64,000 nt of DNA from UBA1161 sp049520395 (GTDB lineage: Bacteria > Planctomycetota > Phycisphaerae > Tepidisphaerales > Tepidisphaeraceae): contig JBEKPV010000001.1 in the NCBI GenBank assembly GCA_049520395.1, positions 1 to 64,000 of the forward strand. Direction: 5' to 3'. Within the stretch, counting starts at the first letter, position 1. Every line of letters starts with the position of its first letter. The position numbers and the translations under genes were made by a program. This document shows positions 35,555-44,797 of the stretch, one piece after another. The notes beneath the pieces are model-generated. The model searched no databases and had not been told where the DNA came from. It saw only the letters and a list, made by a program, of their open reading frames with translations.

Positions 35555-36724
35555 TCATGTGTTTGTCGCAATTCCAATTGCCCTAAGGATTTCGGGGACT
35601 TGAACTTCCCAGCGAATATTTTGCATCGCTTGCACGCCGGCAGCCCCGCGGCGGCGGGACTCCTGGCGGCCCTGGTAAATCTTCTCCAGGTTCTCAACGA
35701 TTTCGTCGACCGACGATTCGCCCCAGCCATCGACGTCGGGAAAGAACCCGGTGGGATGGACGGGCTTTTGGGATCGGAGGGGATAGCAGAATTTTTCCGC
35801 GTCGCCTTTGAGGAGATCGAGATGTCCAGTGTTGGCGGAGAGAATGGTGGGGATTCCGCAGGCCATACATTCCATGGCGGCGAAATTTGTGGCGCCTTCG
35901 GCGCGGCTGGGAAAAATCGCGGCGTCCATATCGCGCAATATGGCGGGCATGAGCCAGTTGAGGGGGGAGCCCAGATCCAGAAAAAGATCAATCTGATGAC
36001 GGCGTAGCCAGGGGGCGAAATCGATTCTGCCATCGGAGTGGACGGGGGGCAGATCGTCGATCAAGCCGCCGGCGGGCAGTTCGGTCATGGTCAGTGGCCA
36101 GGCGTTGTGCCAGGCGAAGACCAGGACGGTTTCCGGATGGCGCTGCCGAAAGGCGCGGACGGCGGCGATGACCAGGTCCTGGCCTTTGCGGTATTCGAGT
36201 TTCCCGCCGGAGAAGATCATGAAACAATTGCTCCACAATTCGCCGCGCGGTCCTGGAAAGAAGAGGGAGGTATCGACACCCTGAAGGATGACGTGCGGGT
36301 TGGGAATGCCGTGATGGCGCAAGATGGCGGCGTTGAAATTGGAGCCGGTGATCCAGGTTCGGACGGATTTGGCTTTTTCCAGGCCGGCGGGGTTGATGGC
36401 GGTGTTCTCAAAGACCGCGATGGCGACATTGTGGGCGGAATTGTCCTGGCCGAAACGCTCGGTGCCTTCCAGATGATTGGTTAGATTGGCGACGACGGGA
36501 CAACCGAGCTTTCCGGCGGGTCGGGCGGCTTGACCCGCCATGAGAAACGCGCCCTGCAATGGATGCAGCGTTGACCATTCCGGCGGGCGCATGAGGATCG
36601 GCTGAATTCCCTCGGCGACGGTTTGCAAAGCCAGATTCAATCCGTAAACACCCCAGCCGGTCCGGGCGTCGATCTGTACGTCGATGGCTAAATGGCTCGA
36701 ATCCTGCGACATGCGGCAGGACAT
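35555..36724 (-). CDS. GT4-type glycosyltransferase
   Basis: 389 residues, GT-B fold. The N-terminal domain includes 'DVQIDARTGWGVYGLNLAL'. The C-terminal donor domain includes 'MIFSGGKLEYRKGQDLVIAA' and the E(x7)E element 'EGATNFAAMECMACGIPT'. No signal or membrane segment; substrate unknown. Two close in-frame Met codons (36724, 36712) could start it. Divergent from ychF with a 50-base gap. Confidence 0.8.
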   Translation of the reverse strand: MSCRMSQDSSHLAIDVQIDARTGWGVYGLNLALQTVAEGIQPILMRPPEWSTLHPLQGAFLMAGQAARPAGKLGCPVVANLTNHLEGTERFGQDNSAHNVAIAVFENTAINPAGLEKAKSVRTWITGSNFNAAILRHHGIPNPHVILQGVDTSLFFPGPRGELWSNCFMIFSGGKLEYRKGQDLVIAAVRAFRQRHPETVLVFAWHNAWPLTMTELPAGGLIDDLPPVHSDGRIDFAPWLRRHQIDLFLDLGSPLNWLMPAILRDMDAAIFPSRAEGATNFAAMECMACGIPTILSANTGHLDLLKGDAEKFCYPLRSQKPVHPTGFFPDVDGWGESSVDEIVENLEKIYQGRQESRRRGAAGVQAMQNIRWEVQVPEILRAIGIATNT

Positions 36725-36774
36725 TATGGACTGACTGGATGCGCCTGCAAAGCGTGGTATAGTCCGACCCCTTT

Positions 36775-37869
36775 ATGGCTTTAGAAGTTGGCATTGTGGG
36801 TCTCCCGAACGTCGGCAAAAGCACGATCTTTAATGCGCTGACGGCGGCGGGGGCGCTGGCGGCGAATTATCCGTTCGCCACGATCGAGCCCAACGTCGGC
36901 GTGGTGGCCGTCCCCGACGAGCGGCTACACCTGATCAATCAGTTCCAGGAGACTGAAAAAATCGTGCCGGCGGCGCTGCGCGTGGTGGATATCGCGGGAC
37001 TCGTCCGCGGCGCCAGTACGGGCGAAGGGCTGGGGAATAAAGTTCTCTCCCATATCCGGGAGGTCGACGCGATTTTGCATGTCGTGCGATGTTTTGGCGG
37101 GACGGAAATCCTGCACGTCGAGGGATCGGTCGATCCGATTCGGGATATCGATACGATCGATACCGAATTGGCGCTGGCGGATCTGGAGACGGTGGGTTCG
37201 TCGCTGGATAAAACCGAACGCCAGGCCCGCAGCGGAGACAAAGAAGCGATCGCGCGGGCGGAGGTGCTGAAAAAATGCCAAGCGGTTCTGGACCAGGGCA
37301 AGCCGGCGCGGTCGCTGGAATTTGATCCGGAGGAGAAAAAAGTCGTCCGCGGCCTGGGGCTCATTACGGCGAAAAAAGTTTTATACGTCGCCAACGTCGA
37401 TGAGGGGGATTTGAGCGGGCAGGGGCCGCTGGTTCAAAAAGTGCGCGATCGAGCCAAAACCGAAGGCGGGATCGTGGTGCCGGTTTGCGGGAAATTGGAA
37501 TCGGAACTGGCGGAGCTTTCGGAGACGGATCGGAAGGAAATGCTGGCGGGATTGGGACTGAAAGAACCGGCGCTGGCGACGCTGGCCCGGGAGTCGTATC
37601 GGCTGCTGGGTTTGCACAGTTATTTCACGTCGGGACCGAAAGAGATACGAGCCTGGACGATTCCGCTTGGCGCAACGGCTCCGCAGGCGGCGGGAGTCAT
37701 TCACAGCGATTTCGAGCGTGGATTCATCCGGGCGGAAGTTTACACGGTGGACGATCTGAAGCAGCACAAAACGGAAGCCGCGATCAAAGCGGCTGGGAAG
37801 ATGAGGGCTGAGGGGAAGGCTTATGTGGTCCGCGACGGCGATATTGTTCATTTCCTGTTTAGTAGTTGA
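36775..37869 (+). CDS. ychF: ribosome-associated ATPase YchF (Obg family)
   Basis: 364 residues, normal length. P-loop 'GLPNVGKSTIFNAL', switch region 'NYPFATIEPNVG', 'VDIAGLVRGASTGEGLGNKFL'-type block (here GNKVLSH), 'YVANVDE' in place of the GTPase NKxD motif, explaining the ATP preference of the family, and the C-terminal TGS domain ('VIHSDFERGFIRAEVYTVDDL'-type region). Cytosolic, 70S-binding. A TATAGT 12 bases before the start may be its -10. Confidence 0.96.
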   Translation: MALEVGIVGLPNVGKSTIFNALTAAGALAANYPFATIEPNVGVVAVPDERLHLINQFQETEKIVPAALRVVDIAGLVRGASTGEGLGNKVLSHIREVDAILHVVRCFGGTEILHVEGSVDPIRDIDTIDTELALADLETVGSSLDKTERQARSGDKEAIARAEVLKKCQAVLDQGKPARSLEFDPEEKKVVRGLGLITAKKVLYVANVDEGDLSGQGPLVQKVRDRAKTEGGIVVPVCGKLESELAELSETDRKEMLAGLGLKEPALATLARESYRLLGLHSYFTSGPKEIRAWTIPLGATAPQAAGVIHSDFERGFIRAEVYTVDDLKQHKTEAAIKAAGKMRAEGKAYVVRDGDIVHFLFSS

Positions 37870-37875
37870 TGGAAG

Positions 37876-37892
37876 GCCGCCGGACAGGCGGC
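37876..37892 (+). terminator. weak terminator-like hairpin after ychF
   Basis: GCCGCC / GGCGGC stem with a 5-base loop, 7 bases after the ychF stop. No U-run, so a weak call. Confidence 0.35.
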
Positions 37893-37987
37893 AAAAGATG
37901 CGGATGGACGCGACCGCATCGCTTTCGTAAGATCGGCCTGGGATCAAACGGGCGCTTCAGTTCGGTGGATTTCTGGACGGCCATCAG

Positions 37988-39394
37988 ATGAGACATTTTG
38001 ATTTAGTCGTGATTGGTACGGGACCAGCCGGGCAAAAGGCCGCAATTCAGGCGGCCAAGCTCGGCAAAAAAGTCGCCATTATTGAGAAGAACAACGTCCT
38101 GGGTGGAGCCTCGATCAATACCGGGACCATCCCCTCCAAGGCGCTGCGCGAAGCGGTGCTGCATCTCACCGGCGTGGGCAAACGCGGGCTGTTCGGCGAA
38201 AGCTATCGGGTTAAACGGACGATCACGATCGCGGATTTGATTTATGTCAGCCAGCAGGTCGTGCATAACGAATTGGATTTGATCCGCGATCATTTTGAGA
38301 GAAACAACGTCGAATTGATTTGGGGCGCGGCGCGGTTCGACCAGCCGAAGACGCTGATCATCGACCGGCCGGATGATTTTGAAGTGGTGACGGGCGACTT
38401 CATCGTGATCGCCACGGGGACTCTACCGGCTCGGCCGAAGACGGTGCCGTTCGATGAAAAGACCATCGTTACGTCCGACGGTCTGCTTTCGATGGACCAC
38501 ATTCCCAAGACGATCATCGTGGTGGGCGGCGGGGTGATCGGCACGGAATACGCCTGCATGATGGCGGCGCTGGGCGTGAAAGTGATTCTGGTCGAAGGGC
38601 GGAGCGAGGTGCTGGGATTTCTGGATCATGAAATCACCGAGGCATTTCAATACACGATGCGGCGGATGGGCATCACGCTGAGATTGGGGGAGAAGGTCGC
38701 CAAGATCGAGCACCTGCCGGCGGAGGACGGCGTCGGCGCGGTGTCCGTGCAGGCGACGCTGGAAAGCGGCAAGACACTGCGGGCGCAGACTCTGCTTTAT
38801 GCCGTCGGGCGGCAGGGTACGACCAAGGCGCTGCAACTCGAAAAGGCGGGACTTATCGCCGACGATCGAGAACGATTGAAAGTCAATGAGCATTACCAAA
38901 CAACCGTGCCGTATATTTACGCGGTGGGCGACGTGATTGGGTTTCCGGCACTAGCCAGCACGTCGATGGAGCAGGGCCGATTGGCCGCCTGCAATGCGTT
39001 TGGCGTTCCCACGTGCAGCATCCCGGAACTGTTTCCCATCGGCATCTACGCGATTCCGGAAATCTCCATGGTTGGAAAAACCGAGGACCAACTCACCAAG
39101 GCAGGGATTCCGTACGAGGCGGGGATCGCCCAGTACAAAGAACTGGCGCGCGGGCAACTGCTCGGCGATACCGACGGAATGCTCAAGCTGCTGATTCACC
39201 AGGAGAATCTGCAAATCCTGGGGGTGCACGTCATCGGAACCGGAGCCACGGAATTGATTCACATCGGGCAAGCGGTGATGGCGTTGCAGGGGACGGTGGA
39301 ATATTTCATCAATAGCGTCTTTAACTATCCGACGCTGGCAGAGGCGTACAAAGTGGCGGCGCTGAACGGAATTAATAAGCTGCGGCACGTCTGA
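37988..39394 (+). CDS. sthA: soluble pyridine nucleotide transhydrogenase SthA
   Basis: 468 residues; FAD enzyme exchanging hydride between NADPH and NAD+. FAD motif 'VVIGTGPAGQKAA', NAD(P) motif 'IVVGGGVIGTEYA', 'YAVGDVIGFPALASTSMEQG', and a C-terminal dimer domain with 'IHIGQAVMA'. The disulfide CxxxxC of lipoamide dehydrogenase-type enzymes is missing: the region reads 'GGASINTGTIPSKALREA', as expected for SthA, which lacks the redox pair; here neither Cys remains. Cytosolic. Confidence 0.93.
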   Translation: MRHFDLVVIGTGPAGQKAAIQAAKLGKKVAIIEKNNVLGGASINTGTIPSKALREAVLHLTGVGKRGLFGESYRVKRTITIADLIYVSQQVVHNELDLIRDHFERNNVELIWGAARFDQPKTLIIDRPDDFEVVTGDFIVIATGTLPARPKTVPFDEKTIVTSDGLLSMDHIPKTIIVVGGGVIGTEYACMMAALGVKVILVEGRSEVLGFLDHEITEAFQYTMRRMGITLRLGEKVAKIEHLPAEDGVGAVSVQATLESGKTLRAQTLLYAVGRQGTTKALQLEKAGLIADDRERLKVNEHYQTTVPYIYAVGDVIGFPALASTSMEQGRLAACNAFGVPTCSIPELFPIGIYAIPEISMVGKTEDQLTKAGIPYEAGIAQYKELARGQLLGDTDGMLKLLIHQENLQILGVHVIGTGATELIHIGQAVMALQGTVEYFINSVFNYPTLAEAYKVAALNGINKLRHV

Positions 39395-39547
39395 TCACGG
39401 GCGGGTGGAAGGCGGCACGGGTCGGGGGACGTCGGAGCGATGATCGTTCAAAACCCCCGCCAGGAGCCACCCGCCATAAAGACCCACCAAAACAGCCGCG
39501 ATGCGGATGGCGGTTTTGATCGTGCGGGGTGGTTTGGGGCTGGGCAT
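39395..39547 (-). CDS. possible 50-residue single-helix membrane peptide
   Basis: An ATG frame beginning MPSPKPPRTIKTAIRIAA contains one hydrophobic helix (about residues 13-33, VLVGLYGGWLLAGVL) and a Pro/Arg-rich tail, stopping immediately beside the convergent sthA stop. No Shine-Dalgarno is evident, and a TATACT sits 10 bases upstream. It could be a real small protein or chance. Confidence 0.35.
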   Translation of the reverse strand: MPSPKPPRTIKTAIRIAAVLVGLYGGWLLAGVLNDHRSDVPRPVPPSTRP

Positions 39548-39613
39548 TTAATCCAGTATAGCGATCGAGGCTAACTGCCAAAGATGGCATCCGAACAATG
39601 GGCTTCGATACTC

Positions 39614-39634
39614 CAACTGTCAGGCTGGCAGTTG
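39614..39634. promoter_or_regulatory. inverted repeat upstream of groEL1
   Basis: CAACTG (39614-39619) and CAGTTG (39629-39634) with a 9-base spacer, 175 bases before the groEL start. The 9-base spacing is that of a CIRCE (HrcA) site, but the arm sequence is not CIRCE (TTAGCACTC). Possibly an operator of another heat-shock regulator. Confidence 0.3.
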
Positions 39635-39808
39635 AAGGGTTGAAGATCGGGTTTTCGGTGGATCGTGTAACTCGTTTTAAAATAACGGGTAACAGTTGAA
39701 TTGAAGATGGTTTTGGCGCGGCATTGGCTTTGTTAAGCGATGGATGTGGTTAGGCGCGGAATCCCCCGCCTGAAACGAGTTGGAATTCTTTGAACAAAGG
39801 GAGCTGGC

Positions 39809-41488
39809 ATGGCGGCTAAAACGCTGTCGTTCGACGCTGAAGCCCGAAAAAGCCTTTTGGAAGGTGTGACCAAACTGGCACGGGCGGTAAAAGTAACTCT
39901 GGGGCCGCGCGGCCGAAACGCGGTCATTGATAAAGGATGGGGGGCGCCGACGATCACCAAAGACGGCGTCACGGTGGCCGAGGAAGTGGAACTTAAGGAC
40001 AAATATCAGAACATCGGTGCCAAGCTGGTGAAGGAAGCGGCGAGCAAGACCAGCGACGTGGCCGGCGATGGGACGACGACCGCGACGGTTTTGGCCGAGG
40101 CGATTTTCAAGGAGGGGTATCGCAATCTCGCCGCGGGCGCCGATGCCATGGCATTGGCGAGGGGCATTCGCAAGGCCGTTGAAGCGGTTATCGAGAATCT
40201 CAGGAAACAATCCAAGCCGATCAGCGGCAAGGCCGACATCGGGTCGGTCGCCAGCATTTCCGCCAATAACGATCACGCCATCGGCACGATCATGGCCGAT
40301 GCGTTTGAGCGCGTGGGCAAGGACGGGGTCATCACCGTCGAGGAAGGCAAGGGACTGGAAACTTACGTTGACGTGGTTGAGGGGATGCAATTCGATCGGG
40401 GATATATCTCGCCGAACTTTATCACCAACGCCGACGACATGACGGTCGAGTTGGAAAAAGCATTTGTCCTTGTTTACGAGGACAAGATTTCGTCGGCCTC
40501 CAAACTGATTCCGCTTCTGGAAAAGATTCAAAAGGCGAAGCGGCCGCTATTGATCATCGCCGAGGATGTGGACGGCGAGGCTCTGGCGACACTGGTGGTC
40601 AACAAACTGCGAGGCATTTTGAATGTCGCGGCCGTGAAAGCGCCGGGCTATGGCGATCGCCGCAAGGCGATGTTGGAAGATATCGCCATCCTCACCGGCG
40701 GGCAGGCGATCATGAAGGATCTGGGGATCGAACTGGACAAAGTCGAAATCGACCAGCTTGGGCAGACCAAGCTTGTCCGCATCGATAGCGATAATACGAC
40801 CATCATCGAAGGAGCCGGCGAGAGCAAGGCGATTCAGGGCCGAATCGAGCAGATTCGCCGCGAGATCGAAATCACCACCAGCGATTACGACCGCGAGAAA
40901 TTGCAGGAACGTTTGGCGAAATTGGCCGGCGGCGTGGCGCAGATCAACGTCGGCGCTGCGACGGAGGCGGAACTCAAAGAGAAGAAATCGCGCATCGAAG
41001 ACGCGCTGCACGCGACCCGGGCGGCGGTGGAAGAAGGCGTGGTCGCCGGCGGCGGGGTGGCGATGATCCGCGCCATGAAGGCGCTCAACGGCGGCGGAAA
41101 CCTGAAACTGGAAGGCGACGAAGCGGCGGGCGTGAAAATCGTCCGCCAGGCGCTGACGACTCCATTGCGGCAGATTGCCGACAATGCGGGGACCAGCGGC
41201 AGCGTGGTCGTTCGCCGAGTCATGGAGAGCAAGGACAACGACGGATTCAACGCCTTGACGGGCGAATATGTGGATGTTGTCAAAGCCGGCATCATCACGC
41301 CGACGAAGGTCGAACGCACGGCCCTGCAGAACGCCGCCGAGGTGGCGATCCTGCTTTTGACGACGGATTGCATTGTCGTCGAAGCGCCCAAGGCGAAGGA
41401 CGATCACGCCGGCCATGGGCACGGGCCCGAAGGCATGGGTGGCATGGGCGGTATGGGTGGCATGGGCGGCATGGACGACATGATGTAA
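39809..41488 (+). CDS. groEL: chaperonin GroEL, copy 1 (with GGM tail)
   Basis: 559 residues; 14-mer chaperonin subunit. Intact ATP-site motifs: 'LGPRGRNAVID', 'TKDGVTVA', 'GDGTTTATVLAEAI' and 'VVAGGGVAMIRA'. The C-terminus carries the flexible Gly-Gly-Met repeat and ends MDDMM, as in classic GroEL. SD 'AAAGGGAG' precedes the ATG. Unlike copy 2 it has no groES beside it; DUF2442 and a toxin-antitoxin pair lie between this gene and groES. Confidence 0.96.
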   Translation: MAAKTLSFDAEARKSLLEGVTKLARAVKVTLGPRGRNAVIDKGWGAPTITKDGVTVAEEVELKDKYQNIGAKLVKEAASKTSDVAGDGTTTATVLAEAIFKEGYRNLAAGADAMALARGIRKAVEAVIENLRKQSKPISGKADIGSVASISANNDHAIGTIMADAFERVGKDGVITVEEGKGLETYVDVVEGMQFDRGYISPNFITNADDMTVELEKAFVLVYEDKISSASKLIPLLEKIQKAKRPLLIIAEDVDGEALATLVVNKLRGILNVAAVKAPGYGDRRKAMLEDIAILTGGQAIMKDLGIELDKVEIDQLGQTKLVRIDSDNTTIIEGAGESKAIQGRIEQIRREIEITTSDYDREKLQERLAKLAGGVAQINVGAATEAELKEKKSRIEDALHATRAAVEEGVVAGGGVAMIRAMKALNGGGNLKLEGDEAAGVKIVRQALTTPLRQIADNAGTSGSVVVRRVMESKDNDGFNALTGEYVDVVKAGIITPTKVERTALQNAAEVAILLLTTDCIVVEAPKAKDDHAGHGHGPEGMGGMGGMGGMGGMDDMM

Positions 41489-41540
41489 CCCATGGCACGA
41501 GGACCGAGCGCGCATGAGAAAGAGATACTAAGGGTCTGGC

Positions 41541-41870
41541 ATGAGCGATTTGGAAGTTGAACAAGCCGAGCTGCTGGCGACATACGTCGTGGTGAGCGAA
41601 GAGTCACTGACGGTTTCATTGTCGGATGGGCGGACGCTGGTGTTGCCGCTGGCGTGGTATCCGCGATTGAAGCATGGTACTCCAGCCGAGCGGAACAACT
41701 GGCGGCTAATCGGCGACGGTGACGGCATTTATTGGCCGGATCTAGACGAGGACCTCAGCGTGGAAGGATTTCTGGCTGGAAGAAAGTCGATGGAGTCCCC
41801 AAGCTCCCTGAAGAAATGGCTCGCCGATCGTTCGGCGACAGATCGCAAGAAGCGAAGGAAAACGGCATAG
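41541..41870 (+). CDS. DUF2442 protein
   Basis: 109 residues with the DUF2442 core: 'LSDGRTLVLPLAWYPRL', then 'GIYWPDLDEDLSVEGFLAG'. Small proteins of this family commonly pair with DUF4160 proteins in toxin-antitoxin-like gene pairs; no DUF4160 partner is seen here, so it may be an orphan. Lys/Arg-rich tail. The 279 bases after it (41871-42149) hold no supported gene and may be a remnant. Confidence 0.78.
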   Translation: MSDLEVEQAELLATYVVVSEESLTVSLSDGRTLVLPLAWYPRLKHGTPAERNNWRLIGDGDGIYWPDLDEDLSVEGFLAGRKSMESPSSLKKWLADRSATDRKKRRKTA

Positions 41871-42149
41871 CCACGGTTTAAGAGCTTGGCGACCGGCATG
41901 GATTGGCTTGTTGCACGAAATCGACAAGAGGTAGGTCGATGGTTTTAGATTTGAAACAAGAGGACGTTAAGCCGATTCCTAATTTTGTCCTATCGGCTAG
42001 GCCTTGCGGATATTCGAGAACACAGAAACGCGAGACCAGACACACTTGCAAAGGGAAATGGTGAAACGTCCAAATAGGAATGGAGTCGGATTTACCCAAT
42101 TGGTAGATCCAAATACAACCTATTCGGCGAAGTCAAGGAGAGGCGATTG

Positions 42150-42437
42150 ATGGATTTTGAATGGGACTCGGCAAAAGCGGCGGCGAACCGCCGCAAACAC
42201 CGTGTCTCATTTGAGGAAGGCCAAACGATTTTCGGTCCGGCGCAGCCCGAGATTTTTGAAGATGAAGCGCATTCCGATGATGAACTTCGTTTTGTCGCAA
42301 TCGGGTTCTCGGAGAAATCGCGGCTGTTAACGGTGGCGTTTACTCGGCGCGAATCGACGATCCGAATCGTGAGCGTCCGCCGAGCGACCCGACGGGAGGC
42401 GAAACTTTATGCGAAAGCCAAGGGTCAAAAAGGTTAA
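42150..42437 (+). CDS. BrnT-family ribonuclease toxin
   Basis: 95 residues, RelE-fold BrnT family: 'FEWDSAKAAANRRKHRVSFEEG', broken by its central Asn-Arg, then 'FGPAQPEIFEDEAHSDDELRF', with the C-terminal 'RIVSVRRATRREAKLYA'. Expected to cleave RNA and be neutralised by the overlapping downstream antitoxin. The ATG at 42150 follows AAGGAG (42135-42140); a TTG one codon upstream is also in frame. The partner ATG lies 29 bases inside the 3' end. Confidence 0.85.
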   Translation: MDFEWDSAKAAANRRKHRVSFEEGQTIFGPAQPEIFEDEAHSDDELRFVAIGFSEKSRLLTVAFTRRESTIRIVSVRRATRREAKLYAKAKGQKG

Positions 42438-42675
42438 GTTCAGCCCGGCGGAAATGGCGTACGATCTTCCGGCGGAACTGGATTTCAGAAAGCTCCGCTA
42501 CGTCGGTCGCGGTGTTGAGTCGCTGCGAGATTGGAATCGCCGTCGTCGGCGGACGATCGAACTGGATCGTGACGTCGCCAGCGAATTTACCGATGCGGCC
42601 CAGGTGAACGAAGCGTTACGTTTGGTCAAGCGATTGCGCGAAGTCGGCCGGCACGGCCGGCGTAAAAGCGCGTGA
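42409..42675 (+). CDS. antitoxin partner of BrnT (BrnA/CopG-like)
   Basis: 88 residues. A basic N-terminus is followed by a predicted ribbon-helix-helix-like C-terminal portion 'RTIELDRDVASEFTDAAQVNEALRLV', broken here at the central Val. It resembles the 'VNEALR' C-terminus of BrnT antitoxins rather than classical BrnA. Overlap with the toxin gene supports co-translation. groES starts 41 bases downstream. Confidence 0.7.
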   Translation: MRKPRVKKVKFSPAEMAYDLPAELDFRKLRYVGRGVESLRDWNRRRRRTIELDRDVASEFTDAAQVNEALRLVKRLREVGRHGRRKSA

Positions 42676-42716
42676 ATCGAATAGGATTGAACAGGAACCA
42701 GCAAGAGGATTGACTT

Positions 42717-43004
42717 ATGAAACTTCGACCCCTGCAAGATCGTGTGATTGTGAAGCAATCGGAAGCCGAGGAGAAGACCGCCAGCGGGATTCTTTTGCCG
42801 GATACGGCCAAGGAAAAGCCGACCAAGGGGAAGGTTATTTCTGTCGGGCCGGGCAAACTTGATGATAAAGGGAAGCACATGGAATTGGCCGTGCGGAACG
42901 GCGACATCGTCTTCTACGGCAAATACAGCGGGACGGACGTGGAAGTAGATGGCGAGAAGTTCGTCATCCTCCGCGAGTCGGATATTTTGGGCGTGCTCGA
43001 GTAA
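42717..43004 (+). CDS. groES: co-chaperonin GroES
   Basis: 95 residues. 'MKLRPLQDRVIVKQSEAEEK' begins the fold, then the mobile loop 'TASGILLPDTAKEKPTKG' and 'DIVFYGKYSGTDVEVDGEKF'. GroEL-capping heptamer. GAGG precedes the ATG. It pairs with groEL2, which begins 54 bases downstream. Confidence 0.96.
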   Translation: MKLRPLQDRVIVKQSEAEEKTASGILLPDTAKEKPTKGKVISVGPGKLDDKGKHMELAVRNGDIVFYGKYSGTDVEVDGEKFVILRESDILGVLE

Positions 43005-43058
43005 AAAAATACGGCTCATCGATCATTTGGAATTGATCATTCAGCATTGGAGTTTGAA

Positions 43059-44687
43059 ATGGCCACGAAGCAGATGAAATTTGATAGCGGCGCACGGGCG
43101 GAGATTGCCAGCGGATTATCGCAACTGGCTCGGGCAGTAAAGTCGACCCTCGGCCCGCGCGGGCGGAATGTGGTGTTGCAGAAATCGTTTGGCAGCCCTC
43201 GCATCACCAAGGACGGGGTGACCGTCTCCAAGGAGATCGAACTCCCTCAGCCGTTCGAAAATATGGGGGCGAAGCTGGTGAACATGGTCGCCAGCAAGAC
43301 GAGCGATGTCGCCGGCGATGGGACGACCACGGCGACGGTTTTGGCCGAGGCGATTTATCTTGAAGGTTTGCGAATGGTGACGACGGGAGTGAATCCCGTG
43401 ACCATTCAGCGAGGGATCGTGAAGGCGGCGGAAATCGCGGCGGAGGCGATCACCCAGCAGTCCAAGAAAGTGAAAGGCCGCGAGGATTACAAGCGCGTGG
43501 CCACGATCAGCGCCAACGGCGATGAAAAAATCGGCGATCTGATGGCCGACGCCATGGAAAAAGTCGGCAAGGAAGGCGTCATCACCGTGGATGAGGGCAA
43601 GAGCACCGAATCGGTTCTGGAATACACCGAGGGGATGCAGTTCGATAAAGGATATTTGTCCCCTTATTTCCTGACCAATAGCACCACGCTTGAAACGGTG
43701 ATGGAAAACTGCCTGATTCTCCTGCACGAAAAGAAGATTGCGAATCTGGCGGAGTTGCTGCCGCTGCTGAATAAAGTGGCGACGGCGGGGCGTCCGCTGC
43801 TGATCATTGCCGAAGATGTCGAGGCGGAAGCGCTGGCGGCATTGGTCGTCAACAAACTGCGCGGCGTCCTTCAGGTGTGCGCCGTCAAGGCGCCGGGGTT
43901 CGGCGATCGACGCAAGGCGATGATGGGCGATCTGGCCGTCGTCGTCGGCGGGAAATTCATCAGCGAAGACCTCGGCCTGAAATTGGAAAATGTCGAAATG
44001 TCCGATCTCGGCTCGGCCAAGCGAATCGTCGTGGATAAGGACAATACGCTGATCGTGGAAGGCGCCGGCAAGCGCAAGGAAATCGACGCGCGGGCGGATC
44101 AGATTCGCAAGCAGATCGAATTGACGACCAGCGATTACGACCGCGAGAAATTGCAGGAACGCCTGGCGAAGTTGACCGGCGGGGTCGCCGTCATCAAGGC
44201 GGGCGCGGCTACCGAAACGGAGATGAAGGAGCGCAAGGACCTGATCGACGACGCCCTCCACGCCACCAAAGCGGCGGCGGAAGAAGGGATCGTTCCGGGC
44301 GGCGGGGTGGCGTTTTTGCGGGCGATCGAAGCCGTGGAAAATGGAAAGTCCAAGGCCCGCGGCGACGAAAAGCTTGGATTTGATATCGTCGCCTCCGCCC
44401 TTCGTTCGCCGGCGCGGCAGATCGCCGACAATGCGGGCGAGGACGGAGAGGTCATCGTCGCCGAGATTCTGAATAATAAAAATCCAGCCTGGGGATACGA
44501 TGCCGCCAGCGGGGAATATGTGGATATGCTTAAAGCCGGCATTATCGATCCGACCAAAGTGGCTCGCACGGCGCTGCTGAATGCGGCAAGCGTGAGTGGA
44601 CTGGCGCTGACGACGGAGGTCATGCTGACCGAATTGAAGGAGAAGAAAGGCGAGGAGGCCACGCCCGTTGTCGGGGCGGTGGTTTGA
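43059..44687 (+). CDS. groEL2: chaperonin GroEL, copy 2 (no GGM tail)
   Basis: 542 residues with intact ATP-site motifs ('LGPRGRNVVLQ', 'TKDGVTVS', 'GDGTTTATVLAEAI', 'IVPGGGVAFLRA'). The C-terminus ends KKGEEATPVVGAVV without the Gly-Gly-Met tail of copy 1. The ATG at 43059 has GGAG six bases upstream; the in-frame TTG at 43047 is less likely. It is encoded with groES. The paralogues have clearly diverged, suggesting different client sets. Confidence 0.95.
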   Translation: MATKQMKFDSGARAEIASGLSQLARAVKSTLGPRGRNVVLQKSFGSPRITKDGVTVSKEIELPQPFENMGAKLVNMVASKTSDVAGDGTTTATVLAEAIYLEGLRMVTTGVNPVTIQRGIVKAAEIAAEAITQQSKKVKGREDYKRVATISANGDEKIGDLMADAMEKVGKEGVITVDEGKSTESVLEYTEGMQFDKGYLSPYFLTNSTTLETVMENCLILLHEKKIANLAELLPLLNKVATAGRPLLIIAEDVEAEALAALVVNKLRGVLQVCAVKAPGFGDRRKAMMGDLAVVVGGKFISEDLGLKLENVEMSDLGSAKRIVVDKDNTLIVEGAGKRKEIDARADQIRKQIELTTSDYDREKLQERLAKLTGGVAVIKAGAATETEMKERKDLIDDALHATKAAAEEGIVPGGGVAFLRAIEAVENGKSKARGDEKLGFDIVASALRSPARQIADNAGEDGEVIVAEILNNKNPAWGYDAASGEYVDMLKAGIIDPTKVARTALLNAASVSGLALTTEVMLTELKEKKGEEATPVVGAVV

Positions 44688-44797
44688 GGCCTTCTTCAGA
44701 TCCGGCTGCCGATGAACGGCGAAAATTAGAATCCGCTGCCTAATTCACGCTACAATCGGGGGGTCGTGTCGGGACAGGCTTTCCGCAGGGAGCAAAT

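Noticed and set aside
41871..42149. 279-base gap after DUF2442 as a possible broken partner gene
   Set aside because: No frame with recognisable residues of a DUF4160-type partner was seen on either strand.
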